A DNA stretch of 64,000 bases from Buddleja alternifolia (GCA_019426215.1 CM033399.1:28653022-28717021); one strand, 5' to 3'. Positions 1 to 11,631 are shown, counted from the stretch's first letter. The notes: generated by a model not told the origin, from the sequence alone. Program-made: numbers and translations.

Positions 1-1160
1 ACCCTAAACACAAAAGGTGAGCTACTCATCATCTTCAACCTAAAAAATGAGCTACTCATCATCTTCAACACAAGAGCACCCTAAACACACCCTAAACATA
101 TTTGATATTTTCATTATAGAATATCCCTTACAATAGCACATCCACTTGAGTATGTCGCTGGTATACTAAACCTAGTCATTAACCGCGCTATAGTCTGCTA
201 TAGCAAGAAATTTAAGGTTTGGGGTAGTCATTACCCTACTTAATGAGCTAACCAATAAAACCTTACGTGATCTGCATGAAACTTATTACAGGACAATAAA
301 ATTAATCACTTTTGTCGTCTAAGTGATCATTATGCTCTTCTTTTTTCTTTTTTTTTTTGCATATATATACACAAATGGACATGAATAATGTTTATAAAGC
401 CAGTTACAGCCTTAGAAGAAATGCCTCAGCAGCTTTGACAAATGATGCTTTGGACATCTTTTCAAGTTCATCAACAAGAGATCATCATCATGAAGATGAT
501 GATGAAGCTCCAAAATGGGCTACAATTGAAGCTCTGAGACTTTTGATCGTTTGAGGAAAAGCCTTTTGATCAGATCAACGGGTGATGTTAGTGAGGTCGA
601 TTTACGAAATCTAGGGTTTCAAGAAAGGAAATAAATTCTTGAAAGGCTTATGACAGAAAAGGATAATGAAAAGTTTCTGCTGAAGTTTAAGAATCAAATC
701 CATAGGTAAATCGATAAATTATATTTTTGGTTCTTCATCGTTTTCAAAAATTCTATTTTAATCACTTTAGTTCAGCCATCATCAAATTTAATACGTCATA
801 TTTTTAAAGATAATGAGTAGCTCATTTTTTAATTTGAAGATGATAAGTCCATTTTTTAGGTTGAAGATGATGAGTAGCTCCTTTTTGTGTTTAGGGTGCT
901 CATGTGGCTGAAAAGATGTGATTTTTTGGGGGTAAAACTTGATATTAAAGAAAAAGAAGTTGAAATTTGAGTTTTTGGCGCCAAAATCATGAGTTCGGTG
1001 GGAAAATTGTCCCTCCGTTAATTATTGGATGGAGGAGTTGATGGAGGGACCAAAATTGACGAAATCAAGATAGTTTAGGGGTCAATTTAATGAGTGTAGA
1101 ATCTGGGGGACCAAAATCAAAATTGGTGTATAAGTGAGGGGTGAAAATTGAAATTTTCCC
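1..1160. mobile_element. Mutator-like (Pack-MULE-like) element with captured gene piece, left end outside window
   Basis: Positions 1-85 (units of the type GAGCTACTCATCATCTTCAA, twice, next to ACCCTAAACAC) recur in reverse complement at about 806-898. They form long inverted repeats around a non-repeat core of about 700 bp. The right arm continues to 1160 and ends AAATTTTCCC before a TA-rich stretch. The matching outer left arm would lie before position 1. The core holds a recognisable PDR transporter first exon (375-705). Long terminal inverted repeats flanking a host-gene fragment is the known layout of Pack-MULEs. The target-site duplication cannot be seen because the left end is off the window, so the superfamily assignment is an inference. 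Confidence 0.5.
375..705 (+). pseudogene. First-exon fragment of a PDR/ABCG full-size ABC transporter
   Basis: The translation from ATG 375 shows the N-terminal signature of plant pleiotropic drug resistance (ABCG) transporters: a Ser/Arg-rich start, then an acidic stretch followed by a KWATIEAL-type motif (family form EEALKWAAIEKL). About one base is missing near 540, and the reading continues in another frame with a FDRLRK motif, then DLRNLGFQER and EKFLLKFKNQI, all typical of this exon. A TAA interrupts it just after QERK (about 631). The exon ends at a plausible splice donor (AG then GTAAAT at 706). Family members are about 1400 aa plasma-membrane exporters; only about 110 aa are present, with no ATP-binding or membrane domain. 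It is therefore a broken fragment, probably transposon-captured. Confidence 0.75.
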
Positions 1161-1664
1161 TATATATATATATATATTAATTAACAAGTAATTATTTATT
1201 ATTAATATATTTTATATTAATGTTAAATTTAAAATTTAAGAGATAAGAAACATACCTTTTTTTTTTTAATTTCCCTCATGAATGACTTGGTGCTAAAAAA
1301 GTAGAAGTATATTGACCAATTTAATCTCTAATGATTTATTGAAACATTTGAACTTGAAATTATAAAACATTGGTTGCCTTTGGATCTCGGGACAAAAAAA
1401 TGGCAAGGACGCAAATAAAAAAAAAACTTCAAATTGGGTCTACTGGATAAGATTGGTACCCGACGAAGTGAGAGGGGTTCAGAGTATTAGCGGGGGCGAG
1501 TCTCAGGTATTAAGAAATCTAACAGGTGCGAGTCTCTAATTCTGCCGTATTCGCCCCGTTGTCATTCCTAGATATCCTTGCATCCAAGTGTGGCAAAAAT
1601 TTATACTAGATCGAGTTTAATGGTTTTAGTGTCTATATTTCTCTCACAATAATGTATAATGTAT
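1161..1664. repeat. Segmental duplication copy A, part 1
   Basis: This stretch aligns with about 30510-31055 (copy B). Shared runs include a segment around 'gaacttgaaattat', 'ggtgcgagtctctaattctg' and 'ccaagtgtggcaaaaa'. Similarity by eye is high but with many substitutions and small indels. It has no coding content. It is interrupted after about 1664, where copy B continues but copy A has an insertion. Confidence 0.75.
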
Positions 1665-2037
1665 ATAGGGTTAAATTACAATTTGTAGGCCAGAAATATA
1701 ATCCCTACATCAAATATCTCCTTGAACTTTTAAAATCTCTACTACCCTCCTACTATTCACCAGTCATATTTGGTGAAACAAAATTCCTCTTGGCTCACTT
1801 ACATCACCACGCTAAGAAAACTAAAAATTTAAACAAACCTTGAGGCCATAAGTTTGATGTCGGGATTATAGTCCACTATTGTCAACAATATTTAGCCTAC
1901 ATTGAAATAACTTTTCATTCCGAAGTTCTATGTTATAGCTTATTTTCGAGGTCATATTTTCGTGGTTTTGTATGTATCATTTTATTTGAAATTTTATTGT
2001 TTTAAATTTTGTGTTATATGAAGTAAGTTTTACATTA
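1665..2037. other. Unclassified insertion relative to copy B
   Basis: Absent from copy B, which runs directly from the counterpart of 1664 to the counterpart of 2870. AT-rich, with no convincing ORF or terminal repeat. It may be the left part of the Helitron-like element whose 3' end is at 2869. Positions 2029-2037 (TTTACATTA) form the left target duplication of the next element. Confidence 0.4.
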
Positions 2038-2529
2038 GGGGTAAAAACATTAACCTACATGGACTTTTCGAGTTTTGGCACTTTTTTAAACAAATTTTTT
2101 TTTTGTTTACACTTTTTTATCTTAACTTTACAAATTTTGCATTAGTATATTCCGGCGGAATAAACAAACCTTTTTTACACTTTTTTATCCAAGTTTTAGT
2201 TTACATTTTTTTATCCAAATTTTATTTTTTTTACAATTTTTTTATCTCATCTTGCCGCGCATGTGCTTAAATTCCGGTGGACTGTTCCGACTTTTTTATC
2301 CAAATTTTATTTTTTTACATTTTTTTATCCAAACTTTATTTTTTTTACATTTCTTTATCTCATCCCGCCGCATGTGCTGAAATTCCGGTGGACTATTCCG
2401 CCGGAATATGCTAATATATAAAAAAATGTAAAACCAGTAAAGTTGAGATAAAAAAGTGTAAAAAAAAAAAGGTTTGTATAAAAAAGTGCACAAACTCGAA
2501 AAGTTCGGGTAGATTATTGTCTTTACCCC
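2038..2529. mobile_element. Mutator-like MITE (492 bp) with 9-bp target duplication
   Basis: Starts GGGGTAAAAAC and ends TTTACCCC. The first about 50 bp (through CTTTTCGAGTTTTGGCACTTTTT) are the inverted complement of the last about 50 bp. It is flanked on both sides by the identical 9-mer TTTACATTA (2029-2037 and 2530-2538), the duplication length expected for Mutator-like transposition. The interior has repeated 'tttttatccaaattt' blocks and two copies of an 'attccggtggact' motif. No coding capacity. Confidence 0.85.
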
Positions 2530-2845
2530 TTTACATTATAATCTTTCTATCTATTAAAAAATAAGTTGAGGTCACTTTACTTATTTTTAATAGCTTATAA
2601 TCTCTTGGCAATTTATTTTGAGAACTTAAACGTTATTTTAACAAAAAATTTACCAAACACTTTGTGATAACTTATGAGCAGTCAAACAACTAAGAAGATG
2701 CTTTAAAAAGGTTATAAGTTTAGTCAAACAATCTCTAAATGTATGTGAATGATAAGATTCATGTAAACATTACTATTATTGGATATTAATAGTGAAAATG
2801 TATGCAACGATAAGATTTATGTAAACTTTTCTATAAATAATTTTT

Positions 2846-2869
2846 GTGCAAAGCACGGGTACATATTAG
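2846..2869 (+). mobile_element. Helitron-like 3' terminus
   Basis: A short hairpin (GTGC-AAA-GCAC, 2846-2856) is followed 9 nt later by TTAG and a T, close to the canonical Helitron ending (hairpin, then CTRR, then host T). Copy B lacks the sequence between the counterparts of about 1664 and 2870, so an insertion ended exactly here. The fourth-last base is T rather than C, and no clear TC 5' terminus was found near 1664. The call is tentative. The 2539-2845 sequence between the MITE and this end is AT-rich and otherwise unremarkable. Confidence 0.45.
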
Positions 2870-3176
2870 TACATTTGTATAAAAGAGAAACACAAAAATT
2901 CACACTCAAATCATTGAACTTGATTTAACATAAAATTACCCATGAAATACGTGCATGTCCGCCTGCGTCATCTCATATCTCAATTAGTCCACCAATTCCA
3001 AACTTTGATCTTTTACTTAAATTACTCTTTATTTCTTAATAGCTCCAGCATTAGACAATAACACAGTTATATAAAGAAAAACAAAAGATATTTTTATTTT
3101 TCGAAAGTGATTTTGTATGATCGACAAGCTTTATTGCTATAGAATCGAATTAAAATATTGATAAATAAATTGATTA
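2870..3176. repeat. Segmental duplication copy A, part 2
   Basis: Aligns with about 31061-31387 of copy B, sharing for example 'tctcaattagtccaccaat', 'ttgatcttttacttaaatta' and 'tatttttatttttcgaaagt'. It ends at the A of 'gatta', precisely where the Helitron begins. No gene. Confidence 0.8.
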
Positions 3177-3237
3177 TCTATATATAATAAAATACAACAT
3201 TTGAGATCATCCAAGTATAACCGTACATGTGAACTAG

Positions 3238-3238
<1 letters not shown>

Positions 3239-3285
<47 letters not shown>

Positions 3286-3287
3286 GC
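3239..3287. repeat. (CT)n(CA)n microsatellite
   Basis: About 13 CT units followed by about 10 CA units, at the left edge of the retroposon insert and just upstream of the copia 5' LTR. Confidence 0.95.
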
Positions 3288-3304
3288 ACAAAACCCTACC
3301 TTTT

Positions 3305-3459
3305 TGTTAAATATTAGTTTCCATATTTTGTATATCTCTTTACTTGTATTTACATTAGGTTTCTTTCCTTGTATGTTAATTAGGGTTTTATATTCATTGT
3401 AACTCTATATGTACATATCATCATCAATAATATTATTTACGGGGTTTAGAACTCTAACA
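3305..3459 (+). repeat. 5' LTR of copia element
   Basis: Begins TGTTAAATATTAG and ends CTCTAACA. Near-identical to 7834-7987. Confidence 0.95.
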
Positions 3460-3470
3460 TGGTATCAGCC
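3460..3470 (+). other. Primer-binding site (tRNA-iMet type)
   Basis: TGGTATCAGCC starts directly after the 5' LTR. It matches the common plant copia site TGGTATCAGAGC except at its end. Confidence 0.85.
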
Positions 3471-3624
3471 TAACACGAGAGAAAATTCATCTCTCTCTCG
3501 ATCCGTAGCCAAGCCGCCGGGCCCGAGTGCACCTTCTTCCCAGTCCAAAGTCGCCCTCCTCGCTGCCATCTTCCATTGGAATTTCATCACGGTAAGTTTG
3601 CGATTCGTCGTGACCATTATCACT

Positions 3625-6600
3625 ATGGGTGAACCAGTACTTCCTCCTCCTCTCATCTGGCCTTTGCCAGCACGAATGTTTTTCACCTTTTTAATTTTAA
3701 ACTTTGTGAGGAAGATCCTCGTTTCAAGTTATGAAAAATATTTTTTTTCGACATTTGTCGTAGTTATAGAGTTCTAGGCCATATTAATGGCAAAACCGTC
3801 CCCAAAGATGATAATGATGAGGATTGGTTTTCGTTAGATTCAAAAATCAAAACTTGGATGTACAATTCCGTTGATGCAAATCTTCTTGACAGTGTCAGTG
3901 GCGATGGTTTTACCGCCAAACAAATCTGGGATAACCTCAAATCTTTTTTTAATAATAATAAGCCCTCCCGTTCCCTTCATCTTCAAGAAAAATTTCGTAA
4001 TTATAAAAAGGTAACTTTGTCAATTTTTGATTTCTGTCGCGATATGAAAGGCTTGCAGATAATCTCAAGGATGTTGATTCTCCCATTAATAATCAGGAAT
4101 TAGTTTTAGAAATCTTAAATAATCTACCTGATTCCTACAATAGTATTATCGATGTAATCACCAATCAAAGTCTGTTTCCTAAATTTGCTCAAGCTCGTAA
4201 CATGATTTTACTCCATGAACCCGAGAAAGCCACAAAACCGCCCCTTCTCCTGATTCTTTTGTTCTTCTTTTCTCTCAAAACCAACCAAATTCTCGTAGTG
4301 ATAATGCTCATGGACGGGGACGTGATCGTGGTAAAAAATTTGGTCGTGGTAATTACCAAAATTATGGCAGTCACAATAACCACTAATTTACCAAACAGCC
4401 TGCGTCAATTAATTCTGGGCGGCTCTCCCCTTCGAATCAGCAGCCCAATTTTGGTTATGGGCCTCCTCAGCAGCCCACATGGCCTTTTCCCATGCACAGT
4501 GCCCCGTGGAACAATCGCCAGCCAGGCCCCATTTGGGCTCCTGAACAGCACGGCCCACATCAATATTTTTTCGCTGGGCCGCCTCATTACTTCACTGGAC
4601 CTTTTCCTCCTCAGTAGCCCAGCTCGGCTCCCTCTCCTAGATTAAACTACTCAGCCCAGTACTTCACCAATCCAGCAGCGTTTCCCACTTCTCATCAGGC
4701 CAGGCCAACGCTTTCTCCTTATTCGACCCAACCACAGCAACCACCCACTGGACTTCCCCAGCAGCAACAAACGGACCTTGCCCAATTATTTTCTACTATG
4801 ACTGTTCACCCCCCCGATGAAAATTGGTATATGGACTCGGGGACTAGTGCACATATGACCTCTCACCAAGGTACACTTTTTTTTTTATGCATTGTGATAA
4901 TTCTAAATCAATATTAGTTGGTAATGGTGTTGTTTTACCAATTTCTTACACTGGCTCTACTTTTTTTCTAACAACCCACTTCTCTTTGTCTAATGTTTTA
5001 GTGTCTCCCCATATTATTAAAAATCTTGTTTCAGTTCATTTCTTTACTCGTGACAATAATGTTTCCGTTGAGTTTGATCCACATGGCTTTTCTGTGAAGG
5101 ACCTTCAGACGGGCACCCTCATCTTCCGCAGTGACAGTCAAGGCGATCTTTATCCTGTTCTCCCTTCTACTTTTTGCACCCCTCTCTCTGCTGCAGCTCT
5201 TACCGACACCTCTTCCACACTCTGGCACCGTCGTCTTGGGCATCCCGGCGCTTCTGACTTTAAGTTTTTAGCTTCTAGGAATTTAATTTCTTGTCCAAAT
5301 TCATTATTACCGCTATGTAACGCCTGTCAGTTCTTCTATTTTTTAGTTCACATTCTACTACTTTTCATGTTTTTGAAATTATACATTCGGATTTATGGAC
5401 CTCTCCAGTCACTATCGCTAATGGATTTCGCTATTATGTTATTTTTTCAGATAATTTTTCAAATTTTTTATGGGTTTTTCCTCTTCGTCTTAAATCTGAA
5501 GTTTTTAATGTTTTTCTTAATTTTCGTGCTTATGTCAAAAATCAATGTAATCATGACATTCAATCTTTTCAATGTGATCATGGTCGCGAGTTTGATAATA
5601 AGAATTTTCATACTCTCCTCAGTGGTCTAGGTATTACTTTTCGGTTCTCTTGCCCTCATACCTCTCAACAAAATGGGAGAGCCGAACGCACTCTTCAATC
5701 TATTAACAACATTGTGCGTACTCTTATTTTTCAAGCATCTCTCCCACCTCTTTTTTGGGTAGAAGGACTCCACATGGCAGCTCATCTTCTTAATCTCCTT
5801 CCCACTACTACTCTTAATTATCGCACCTCATTTGAGATTTTATATCACACTCCGCCTGATTACTCTCATCTCCGTGTTTTTGGTTGTTTGTGTTATCCCA
5901 ACCTAACCTCTGTTACACCTCACAAACTCGCTCCTCATTCTACTCCTTGTGTATTCCTTGGTTTCCCGCCACATCATCGAGGCTTTCGTTGTTTCAATCT
6001 TTCCACTAATAGGATCATCATTTCTCCTTATGTAATTTTTTACAAATCTTCCTTTCCTTATACCTCGGTTTCCTCTCCCACCTCTTTCGAATTACGACTT
6101 CCTTCACCCGGATGATGACATCGCGCCCCTACTCCCACTTTGTTTTTTAGCCACGCTTCCTCCCGCAGCGCTTCCTCCAGCCTCTTCCATGCCTCTTTCC
6201 CCTCTCCCGCTTTCTACTTCCGCCCATCCAATGGTAACTCAATCAAAATCCGACATATCCCATCCCCTCCAGATGCTCAATCTTTCGATTCCTCCATCTC
6301 TCTCTCCTATCCATCGTACTTCGACTCAAGCCCTTTACGATCCCAACTGGACAGCCGCAATGCAAGCTGAATTTTCTACTCTCAAATCCAATTCCACGTG
6401 GGAGCTTGTTCCTTGTCCCCCTCTAGCTAATGTCGTCGGTTCTAAGTGGATTTTCCATCATAAATTTTGCTCTGATGGATCCCTCGAACGCTGCAAGGCT
6501 AGTATCGTTGCTCAAGGTTATACACAGCAGCCTGATTTAGACTACGATGAAACTTTCAGTCCTGTCGTTACGCCCACCACCATTCGTACTGTCTTCAGTC

Positions 6601-7836
6601 TCGCCCTCTCTCACTCTTGGCCTATTCATCAGTTGGATGTAAAGAATGCCTTCTTGCATGGCCATCTCAATGAAGTTGTCTTTATGAAGCAACCCCCCGG
6701 TTTTATCGATTCCACCTTTCCTACTCATGTCTGTCGTCTAAAAAAGGCTCTCTACGGTCTCAAATAAGCACCTCGTATTTGGTACCATCGTTTCGCATCT
6801 TTTTGTTAGTAGTAAAGCTGACACATCTCTTTTTGTTTTTCGTCGTGGTACCTCTACTGCCTACCTTCTTCTTTATGTGGACGACATTGTTCTTACTGCC
6901 TCGTCTTCTTCTCTTCTTTCTCATATCACTCGGTTTCTCTCCTTCGAATTTTCTATGTTTGATCTCGGTTCTTTACATTATTTTTTAGGCATTCATGTCT
7001 TTCGTTCTTCATCTGGTCTTACTCTTTCTTAATCTAAGTTTGCTATGGATATTTTAGAACGTGCTCACATGGCTTCCAGTAACGCGTCCAAAACTCCGGT
7101 CGACACTAATGCAAAATTATCTTTGTCGGGTCCTCCAGTTCCTGATCCTACTCATTACCGCAGTCTAGCTGGGGCTCTGCAGTATCTCACCATCACTCGT
7201 CCTGATATCGCTTATGTTTTTCACCAAATCTGTCTGTTCATGCACGATCCTCATGAACCACACATGCACGCTTTGAAACGTATTCTTCGTTATGTTCGTG
7301 GTACTCTTGCTCACGGTCCCCACTTTCATCCTTCTTCTTCTTCTCAATTTGTCGCCTACTCCGATGCTGATTGGGCAGGGTGCCCGGATACTCGTTGCTC
7401 TACCTCGGGTTATTGTGTTTTCTTAGGTGATAATCTTATTTCTTGGTCTTCAAAACGTCAACAAGTTATTTCTAAATCCAGTGCCGAAGCCGAATACCGA
7501 GGTGTTTCTAATGGCGTCGCCGAATCTTCTTGGCTTCGCAATTTACTTCTTGAATTACATTGTCCTCTTACCTCTTCCACTATAGTTTATTGTGATAACA
7601 TTAGCTCCATTTACCTTTCTTCTAACCCTATACAGCACCAACATACCAAACATATTGAAATAGATATTCATTTTGTACGAGAAAAAGTTGCACTTGGTGA
7701 AGTTTGTGTGTTGCATGTGCCCTTATCAAATCCGTTTGCAGACATCTTCAGCAAAGGATTATCATATCCTTTATTCCTCGATTTCAAATCCAGTCTCAAT
7801 GTTCGGGAACCTCCCGTTTCGACTGTGGGGGAGTGT
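3625..7836 (+). pseudogene. Copia gag-pol polyprotein, inactivated
   Basis: Gag starts at about 3625 (MGEPVLPPP). The Gag region (about 3780-4200) encodes a NLKSFF/LHLQEKFRNYK-type segment. The protease motif D-S-G-T-S-A-H is at about 4834. The pre-integrase zinc segment (LWHRRLGHPG, with a later CNAC) is at 5220-5330. The integrase core follows with a CDHGREF motif near 5575 and QNGRAER near 5670. RT begins in the 6200s (SKWIFHHK, QLDVKNAFLHG), and the YVDD catalytic motif is at 6874-6885. RNase H (YSDADWAG, SAEAEYR, KHIEIDIHFVREK) occupies 7045-7839. Several frameshifts split Gag and integrase. TAA at 6766 (in place of the Q of GLKQAP) and another stop near 7030 interrupt RT. It is clearly non-functional. 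Confidence 0.9.
7821..7833 (+). other. Polypurine tract of copia element
   Basis: GACTGTGGGGGAG abuts the 3' LTR and matches the usual copia plus-strand primer position. Confidence 0.75.
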
Positions 7837-7987
7837 TAAATATTAGTTTCCATATTTTGTATATTTCTTTACTTGTATTTACATTAGGTTTATTTCCTTG
7901 TATGTAGATTAGGTTTTATATTCATTGTAACTCTAAATATACATATCATCATCAATAATATTATTTACGGGGTTTAGAACTCTAACA
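7834..7987 (+). repeat. 3' LTR of copia element
   Basis: TGTTAAATATTAG...CTCTAACA, followed by the CTTTT target duplication. Confidence 0.95.
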
Positions 7988-8502
7988 CTTTTTTCTTCTC
8001 TTCTTCTCCGCCAACGATGGTTTGGTGAATGTTGCATCCATCACTACAGATGTCAACACCATTGTCGGCAGATTGGGTTGGAACGCCCCCTTCAAGCTGT
8101 GTATTCCCACTTCAAATCTGATGAGACGAAGATAGATCTAACGAGACAGATGGATCTGACAAGATGAAGACGGGCAATACATTAGTTTTTATATAGTTTT
8201 TTAGATTTTTCGTTTAATATTTTGTTCTCTCTCGTATGAGAGTTTGTTTTCTCTCTTGAATGAAAGTTTTGTCTCTCTTGAAATAGAGTGTGGTCAATTG
8301 CACAAGAGTTTTGTTGTGTTCATTGTTAGTTCTTAAGATTTATCATCTTGAAGAAACTTGATATTAGGTGTTTCAATTGTTATTACTACATCGTTAGAGA
8401 CAATCTAAGTTGTATTGTTCTTGGCGTTGTAAACTTTTTTGTAGAATGAAATATATCGACCACTATTCCCTAAAAAAAAGTAAACGTACATGTGAATAGT
8501 CT

Positions 8503-8749
8503 ACTTGAACTCAATTTTGCCACATAAACAAAATTGTTAAATATATATATATATATATATAATTAAATTCATATAATCGTCAATCTTTATCCAAATATAT
8601 TAACAACTTCGTATCTTTTTTGGATAAAGCTAAAATAACTAATTATTTTCTATTCTTTCTAAACATGTGTTCTTATTCCAATTTTAAATTTCCAATTCAA
8701 TTGTATTTCACAAGTAAAATACGGCTTAGCCCCAACAGAGTTACCTATG
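8503..8749. other. Helitron-own AT-rich spacer
   Basis: Sequence between the retroposon and the Tat element. It has a (TA) run at 8542-8561 and no gene. Positions 8745-8749 (CTATG) form the left target site of the Tat element. Confidence 0.6.
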
Positions 8750-9302
8750 TTATGTGTGTGGGTTTCACACCAATAATATTTATATTAATAATAGGGATAA
8801 TATGAGTATAATTTTGAGATATAACAATAATATGAGTGTGATAATGTAAATAACAAGAGTTTAACGTGGTTCGGTCTAGAAATTAGACCTACGTCCACAG
8901 GAGAAAAGTGAGTATCCGTTTTATTATGCTTCTGCCATGTTTATATTCAAGTTTTTGATGGACATGGTAAAATATAGTAAGTCAACTAAGCCTTAATTAC
9001 ATATAATAATAATTAGAAGACATAATCTTCCAATCTTGGCGTCATTAATGCTGATTTATTCCTCTATCTTGAGCTTGATTTCAGCAAGTCTTTATTTGGA
9101 AAGGTCTTCAACTTAATTGATTCTTGTCCCTAGCCTTGCTTTATATGGATATCTTCCTCTGCAGGGCTAGGTTGGCGGGTCATCCAGATATGCCGGATTT
9201 GGGCTTATTTCCTTCTAGAAGAGTTTTGGCCCATGTTGAGTTTCGACCCATTAAGCCTTGGGGTCTCCAGCTTGGCCCAATGTCCATTTTCGACCCACAT
9301 CA
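8750..9302 (-). repeat. 3' LTR of the Tat element (left copy)
   Basis: Aligned over its whole length with 19619-20177. It starts TTATGTGTG where the other copy has TGATGTGTG, so the terminal TG has mutated. It ends CCCACATCA. Confidence 0.93.
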
Positions 9303-9315
9303 ATAGTCCCCCTAA
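9303..9315 (-). other. Polypurine tract of Tat element
   Basis: On the minus strand TTAGGGGGACTAT directly precedes the 3' LTR, as expected for plus-strand priming in Ty3/gypsy elements. Confidence 0.75.
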
Positions 9316-9921
9316 CTCTACAATTTGACTTGTCAAATTGTGAGAGTTGTAAAGAAAATATCATGTGGGTCAAGCTGATGCATCTGCAAGGCTGCAGGAC
9401 TATCCAATCTACAGAGCTAGGTGATCTATATAACTGGACGTCCTACCCCAGGTAGATCCAAGAAACCTTAATTCTTGATTTGACTGAAAAGTCCTCAATG
9501 GTTAAGCTCCCCCCACATTCCTGCTATTATCACGTCGTGCCTCAAAAAGCTGCACCACCATCATTACTTCGCCAGTTTGAGCCGCTAAATCTGTGTTTTG
9601 AAAGTTGCTGAATGGGGACACGTGTGTGGCCCATAATTACTCCCGTGTTTCCCCAGGACGAGCAGTTACCAAATTTTAAAAAAATATTATCGGATTTTAT
9701 TGCCAAAAATTCCCAAATTTTATTTCCTTCTTCTGTTTTTCTTGACCTTTTTAACAGAACCCTTCATCTTCCTTCTTCTTCCATGCAACTCCATCTTCTC
9801 CGGCAGTTACTCCACGATCGTTGCCCTCCTAGGTACTTCCTCCTCTTTTTAATCTCTTTTTTCTTTCGTTGTTTTGGTTGTTTTGTGTTTTGCTGCTCTG
9901 TTTTCCTCCTTCTCTGTATCA
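9316..9921 (+). other. Region between PPT and antisense ORF
   Basis: Non-repetitive, CT-rich towards the right. The pyrimidine-rich stretch at 9720-9920 could be the leader or promoter of the plus-strand ORF. An in-frame ATG at 9874 extends the ORF by 16 hydrophobic residues. Confidence 0.4.
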
Positions 9922-11529
9922 ATGTCTGATAGCTTAGGATCCGATTCTCAAAATCGGGAAGAATGTTTTAATCTTTTAGAACATGAGTCATTTAATGCTG
10001 ATGCCTCTTCTTTTGTAAGGGATTTACACAGTGCTACTCCAGAAATTGGGGGTAGAAATTTTGTCAATGTTTCCTCGGAAACTCAATCTGATGGTCATCA
10101 AGCCTCTGGCCCTCCTTTCCCCAACTGTAGCGTAAATCCAGGAGGGAACCCAGCCCGGTTGGACTCAAATAATGACAATCTGGCCCAGCCAGATCCAGAT
10201 GCTCTAGGTTACGCAGAACGTGTCACCTTAGATAAAAAAGAAAGAACCCTTTTAGCCAAAAGTGATCGATTTTGGGAAATCATTAAGTCTAGGTTTACCC
10301 TCCAACAAGAGCAGATAATCCGTCAGAACTATGGTATTCCGTCCTCCTATCACATCCTGGTCCCCACTGCAGAGGATAGACCTCACCGTCCTCCTGTTGG
10401 TTTTACTTGTTTTTATGTAGCACATCTACATGCAGGTTTGTGCTTTCCTATCCTTCCCCTTTATATTTCCATAGCCCAGAAATACAGGTTGCCCCTTAAC
10501 CAGTTTGCTCCAAATGCCATTAGGATGATGGCTGGCTTTGCTGTGTTGGTTAGCCAATGTGGTCATTTGCCTACCTCCGATTTTTTCTATTCCCTATTTC
10601 TTCCTCGTTCTACCTCAAGTGATGGTGGTGCGTTTTACCTGACTTCCAAAGGTGATGCCACATTTTTCTCTGATTATCCCACCGCAGAGAAGCAATGGAA
10701 GAGGGATTACTTCTTCATTGCTCCTCCTCCGAGTGTAGAATGGAATTTTCGTCCAACACGTATCCTCCCAAAAATATGTCTGCTATGTATAAGCAACTTC
10801 TCGCGTACTTGAATTGGCAAAATCGTGATTTGGGCCAGTTAACTGACACACGCCTTTTATATCATTTTGGTTTGAGTCCTTTTGGGGCAGATTTGCTTGG
10901 TGAAACTATAGGTAGAGAGTTTCCTGGTTTGCCTGATGTCCTTGCATGGTATGATATATTCCTTGCTAATGTATTTTTGTTCTCCTCTTGCAGAGAGTTT
11001 AATGGAAGCCATCCGAGCTAAAGATGTTGCTCGTGCTAAGCAAACACTCTGTCGCAGAAAGAAACTTGCCCCTACTGAGCAACCAGAGTTACCTCCTCCA
11101 CCCCCAGATGGACCTTTGCCTATTGTCCTTCTCTCGATGGCTACTCCTACTTCCAAGTCATCCTCCCTTTCTGGCCAAGCTGATCCGGCTCGTCCGTACC
11201 ATGATCCAGCCTTGGCCAGAGAGATTGCCTCTGGCAAAAGAGCGGCCAGTCATAATACCCCATCAGATATGCCTTCCGCTAAGCGTAGCAACACAGGTGC
11301 TCTTGTGGGGGATGTTCTCTCTCATTTACAATTCTCCACTCCTGATCCTCCTGCCCTTTGCACTCGCTCTAGAGCTCAGGATATCTCTCCTCAGTCCGCT
11401 TTGAAGAGTAAGGAGCAATATGTGATGCTGGACTTTTTGAGGAACGTGGCCGATTCTGTTGACCGCCATCATCTGGATCATCTGCAGCCAGCGGAGATCG
11501 TTGAGGCTGCCATAACCTTAGCCCTAAAG

Positions 11530-11631
11530 GTAAATTTGCTTGTATTGCTATTATAATGTGTCATTTTACACTGCGTTTTATGGTAGTCTTACTTGTTTCA
11601 CATGTTGGTAGTTTTTCCTACTGTGTGTTAG
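11530..11631 (+). other. Candidate intron in the antisense ORF
   Basis: Coding runs to ...ITLALK, then GTAAATTTGC (donor-like). A T-rich, non-coding stretch ends in GTGTGTTAG before coding resumes with VDLSRSNEVREL. The size (about 102 nt) and T-richness suit a plant intron. Phase is off by one base with the obvious acceptor, so either the acceptor is different or an indel has occurred. Confidence 0.5.

Larger units (their letters stand above)
3305..7987 (+). mobile_element. Ty1/copia LTR retrotransposon, complete ends, degenerate coding
   Basis: Two 154-155 bp LTRs (TG...CA), a primer-binding site complementary to initiator tRNA-Met, gag-PR-IN-RT-RH order and a polypurine tract before the 3' LTR define a copia element. 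The 5-bp target duplication CTTTT is perfect (3300-3304 and 7988-7992). The LTRs differ at about six substitutions and one indel over 154 bp, so it is not a very recent insertion. Confidence 0.95.
3241..8478 (+). mobile_element. Retroposon (LINE-like or retroposed) insert, itself split by a copia element
   Basis: The flank 'cgtacatgtgaactagtct' (3222-3240) recurs as 'cgtacatgtgaatagtct' (8485-8502), just after an A run (8472-8479). A long imperfect target duplication plus an A tail is the mark of target-primed reverse transcription. Without the copia element the insert is about 550 bp: the CT/CA tract and 3289-3304, then 7993-8478. The 3' part has T-rich blocks such as 'ctctcgtatgagag'. A related piece occurs at 27671-27840. 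No ORF is recognised. The source could be a deleted LINE or a retroposed transcript. Confidence 0.5.

Noticed and set aside
1..100. CCCTAAAC motifs resembling plant telomere repeat
   Set aside because: Only scattered copies with other bases between them, inside inverted-repeat arms. No (CCCTAAA)n array.
9124..9306. Identical ORFs in 9124-9306 and 19993-20202 as a duplicated gene
   Set aside because: They are the two LTRs of the Tat element.
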